Shown piece after piece: positions 62,098-64,000 of a DNA stretch of 64,000 nt. The translations under genes were made by a program, and so were the position numbers. The notes beneath the pieces are model-generated. The model was not told the origin of the DNA, ran no database searches, and saw only the letters and a program-made list of their open reading frames with translations. Source of the stretch: Tolypeutes matacus (Eukaryota; Chordata; Mammalia; Cingulata; Chlamyphoridae); the NCBI GenBank assembly GCA_026826555.1, contig JAKSZT010054457.1, positions 6,411,696-6,475,695 of the forward strand. The letters run 5' to 3'. Position 1 is the stretch's first letter. Each line of letters opens with the position of its first letter.

Positions 62098-62541
62098 TTT
62101 AAGGATTTATTTATTTATTTACTTTTATCCATTTAAATCCTTCCCCCCCCCCCATTTTTGCTGTTTCTGTGTCCATTTGCTGGGCGACTCTGTGTCCGTT
62201 TCCTGCCTTCTCTTCTCATCCTTCTCCTCCTGTCTTTACTGGGATTCAATCCTCAGAATCTCCGATGTGGGAAAGAGGCATCCTACCACCTGTGCAACCT
62301 TAGTTCCTGGTTTTACCATGTGTCTTGTCTTGGTTCTCCCTTGTGTCACTCTCCTGTTATATCATCATCTTGCTGCGTGGCACGCGGGGCCTGGTGGTTC
62401 ACCTGTGCACGGGGCCTGGCAGCGTACCCGTACCTTCTATATTTTTCTTTTTTTCCTTTTAACCAGGAGGTCCCAGGGATCAAACCCAGGTCCCTCCATA
62501 TGGGAGATGGACACCCAACCACCCGAGCCACATCTGTCCCC
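62098..62541 (-). mobile_element. Dimeric DAS-type SINE
   Basis: Minus strand: head 'gatgtggctcgggtggttgg' with box B near 62480, a linker, a second tRNA-like unit near 62270 ('gattgaatccc'), then G-tract and (AAAT)n tail (C-tract 62143..62152, T-rich 62094..62120). Target duplication imperfect. It lies next to the unclassified repeat at 62555. Frames of 126 and 151 codons inside it are repeat artefacts. Confidence 0.86.
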
Positions 62542-62554
62542 CTGCTATATCTCT

Positions 62555-62686
62555 TAAGGTTGACTAAAGATACCCAAAGTTACAGTCTTTTCCCATACAG
62601 GATGGTCATATAATAAATCAGGCTTAGTTTATCACCAGAATTCTTAAAAACAGACCTAGGGAGAAAAACTAGGTCTGGGGACACAT
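62555..62686 (+). repeat. Unclassified repeat with short hairpin
   Basis: Shares about 120 bp with 43041..43157 ('cccatacaggatgg', 'aataaatcaggctt', 'ggtctgggga'). Near its end AGACCTAG and CTAGGTCT form a perfect 8-bp inverted repeat around an A-rich loop. No family recognised. Confidence 0.5.
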
Positions 62687-62813
62687 GCATGGTTTCTAAT
62701 ATAGCGAATGTTTAGCCTACCCTGATTATCACAAAATCAGGACAGCGAGAATATTGGCACACCAATTGGTATTTAAATACTCATGTTTATATAGAACAAT
62801 TCTGGATACTCCA

Positions 62814-63040
62814 TGTATTAGTCAGCCAAAGGGGTGCTGATGCAAAATACCAGAAATTGGTTGGTCTTTATAAAGGGTATTTATTTGGGGTAGAAGTCCA
62901 CAGTTACCAGGCCATAAAGCATAAGTTTCTTCCCTCACCAAAATCCATTGCCACGTGTTGGAGCAAGACAGCACCTTCTGTCCTTTGCCTTGCCTTTTAT
63001 ATTTGATTCCTAATCCACCAAGGGGTGAGGCTGAATGCCC
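62814..63040 (-). mobile_element. MaLR-like solo LTR (xenarthran family), copy D, partial
   Basis: Begins TGTATTAGTCAGCCAAAGGG like copies A and B. Lacks about 190 bp internally ('gagcaagacagcaccttctg' jumps to the 'cctttgccttgcctttta' block) and its far end is lost near 63040. Confidence 0.65.
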
Positions 63041-64000
63041 TACGGTCACTTGAATCAGGCCCCATCACAGCCTTGTTGAGTCATAATTTGAATTTTAACA
63101 AATGCCCAGGTGATCTGATGCACACTAAAGAACATGTGAGTAAGGAGTGATATGAAATGAGGCTGGAGAATTTTATTCTAAGGTCAACAGAAAATCCTTA
63201 TATATGCTAATAAAGACAATTTGGCTGTTTCACACCAACACATGGATACAAATGCATTCAATTTTGAAATCAACATATTTCCTCCTTAATATTTACTCCT
63301 TATATACTGTACCTTTTCCTTAGAGAGACTCCAAATCTCTTAGTCCTTCCCTCTTTGAGTCCCATGGACTTGTGCCAAGTCTACCTACTCAGGGATAATA
63401 ACCTCCTTTTATTTCCAATGAATGCCTTATACCTAAATGGACCCTGATTTTTATAAGGATATTAAAATATTCATTCTACAAGAGTCAGTGCTTATTCTAT
63501 GCAGAAGTTATATATGGGCTTCAGGAAGGTGATATCCTAGAATGTTGAAATTGGGAAGATGGGATGCCAAAGCTTTAACTATGAATGTACACACAATGGA
63601 TCAGAAGAGAAATGGCTCTCAGAGCCATAATATTAAAAGTTATTAAGTGAAAAAAATGATTAAATGAATTAACATAAATGAAAGAACATAAGAAACATAG
63701 GTACACAGTGGAGAAAGGACAGGGGCTTGTTGGAAATGGAAACAAAACAGAAAGAAAATCACAAAGGAAAACCTTCCAGAATTCTAGTCTACTTAGCAAA
63801 TCCATCACTATTTGGAGGAGGATGTAGCAAATATTAGATGATTTAATGTCCTTTTTTTGCCCTCCATGCTCCCTAAACAAAGTTCTGATTACTGTGTTGC
63901 TCCTTCTGTAGGTGTGTCTTTAGCAAGATAATGTCCTGATCATTTGCACTTTGGATATTCTAATCCCGGCCAGTGCCATTTCTCATTGATAAACTGCAGT
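63041..64000. other. Unique intronic DNA
   Basis: Nothing recognised beyond AT-rich sequence. Confidence 0.5.

Larger units (their letters stand above)
1..64000 (-). other. MARCHF1: MARCHF1 intronic context for the whole window
   Basis: Seen: a single coding exon lies at 9624..9734 on the minus strand, and no further exon with convincing splice sites and coding sense was found on either side. Known: MARCHF1 is spread over several hundred kilobases in human, with long introns around its first coding exon. Inferred: 1..9621 is the start of the intron after that exon, and 9775..64000 is the intron (or introns) before it. Upstream non-coding 5'-UTR exons could lie in the window, but they cannot be recognised without transcript data. 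Confidence 0.68.

Noticed and set aside
62158..62613. 151- and 126-codon plus-strand frames
   Set aside because: Antisense readings through the dimeric SINE at 62098..62541; no coding character.

Overview
The window is mammalian, AT-rich and dense in repeats. Dimeric and monomeric tRNA-derived SINEs of the armadillo DAS type, with an internal pol III promoter and an (AAAT)n/poly-A tail, occur alongside a lineage-specific L1 with a very long 3' UTR and MaLR-type LTRs. This points to a xenarthran, most likely an armadillo close to Dasypus novemcinctus. Nothing looks bacterial, viral-genomic or plasmid-like.

The only host coding sequence I can support is one small exon on the minus strand at 9624..9734. 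It encodes 37 residues starting [20 protein letters not shown], follows an in-frame stop, and ends at a consensus GTGAGT donor. From memory this is the N-terminus of the membrane RING-CH ubiquitin ligase MARCHF1 (MARCH1), a gene known for very large introns. The rest of the window is therefore read as MARCHF1 intron: about 9.6 kb of the downstream intron (1..9621) and 54 kb upstream of the exon (9775..64000). No other MARCHF1 exon was found.

Layout. 1..9600: old unique DNA with L2/MIR fragments, a 5'-inverted L1 3'-end insertion (5016..6976), a monomeric DAS SINE (7268..7457) and a short L1 tail copy (8003..8321). 9624..9774: the MARCHF1 exon. 10210..15900: a MaLR-like LTR, unique DNA and a dimeric SINE. 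15900..32916: one old L1M element split by later insertions, namely two SINEs, a 4.1 kb internally deleted HAL1-like L1 (20942..25030), a minus-strand L1 complex (25546..30085) and MaLR-like LTRs. 33262..35441: an MLT2 LTR, a probable retroviral solo LTR and another MaLR-like LTR. 35840..52450: mostly unique DNA, with a chimeric retroposon (43041..43328), a MER5-like hAT fragment broken by a tail-only insertion (44562..44790) and a TIR-bearing DNA transposon (48485..49130). 52569..61942: an almost complete L1 about 9.4 kb long with a perfect 13-bp target-site duplication, broken ORF1 and ORF2, and a 2.5 kb 3' UTR. 62098..63040: a dimeric SINE, an unclassified repeat and a MaLR-like LTR.

There is no operon, gene cluster or defence-type system. 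The interest lies in the unlisted MARCHF1 exon and in the insertion history: nested target sites, twin priming, tandem 3' tails, tandem 5'-UTR monomers and a possible chimeric SINE. Family names for ancient repeats come from memory of consensus sequences. Boundaries without a target-site duplication are approximate.
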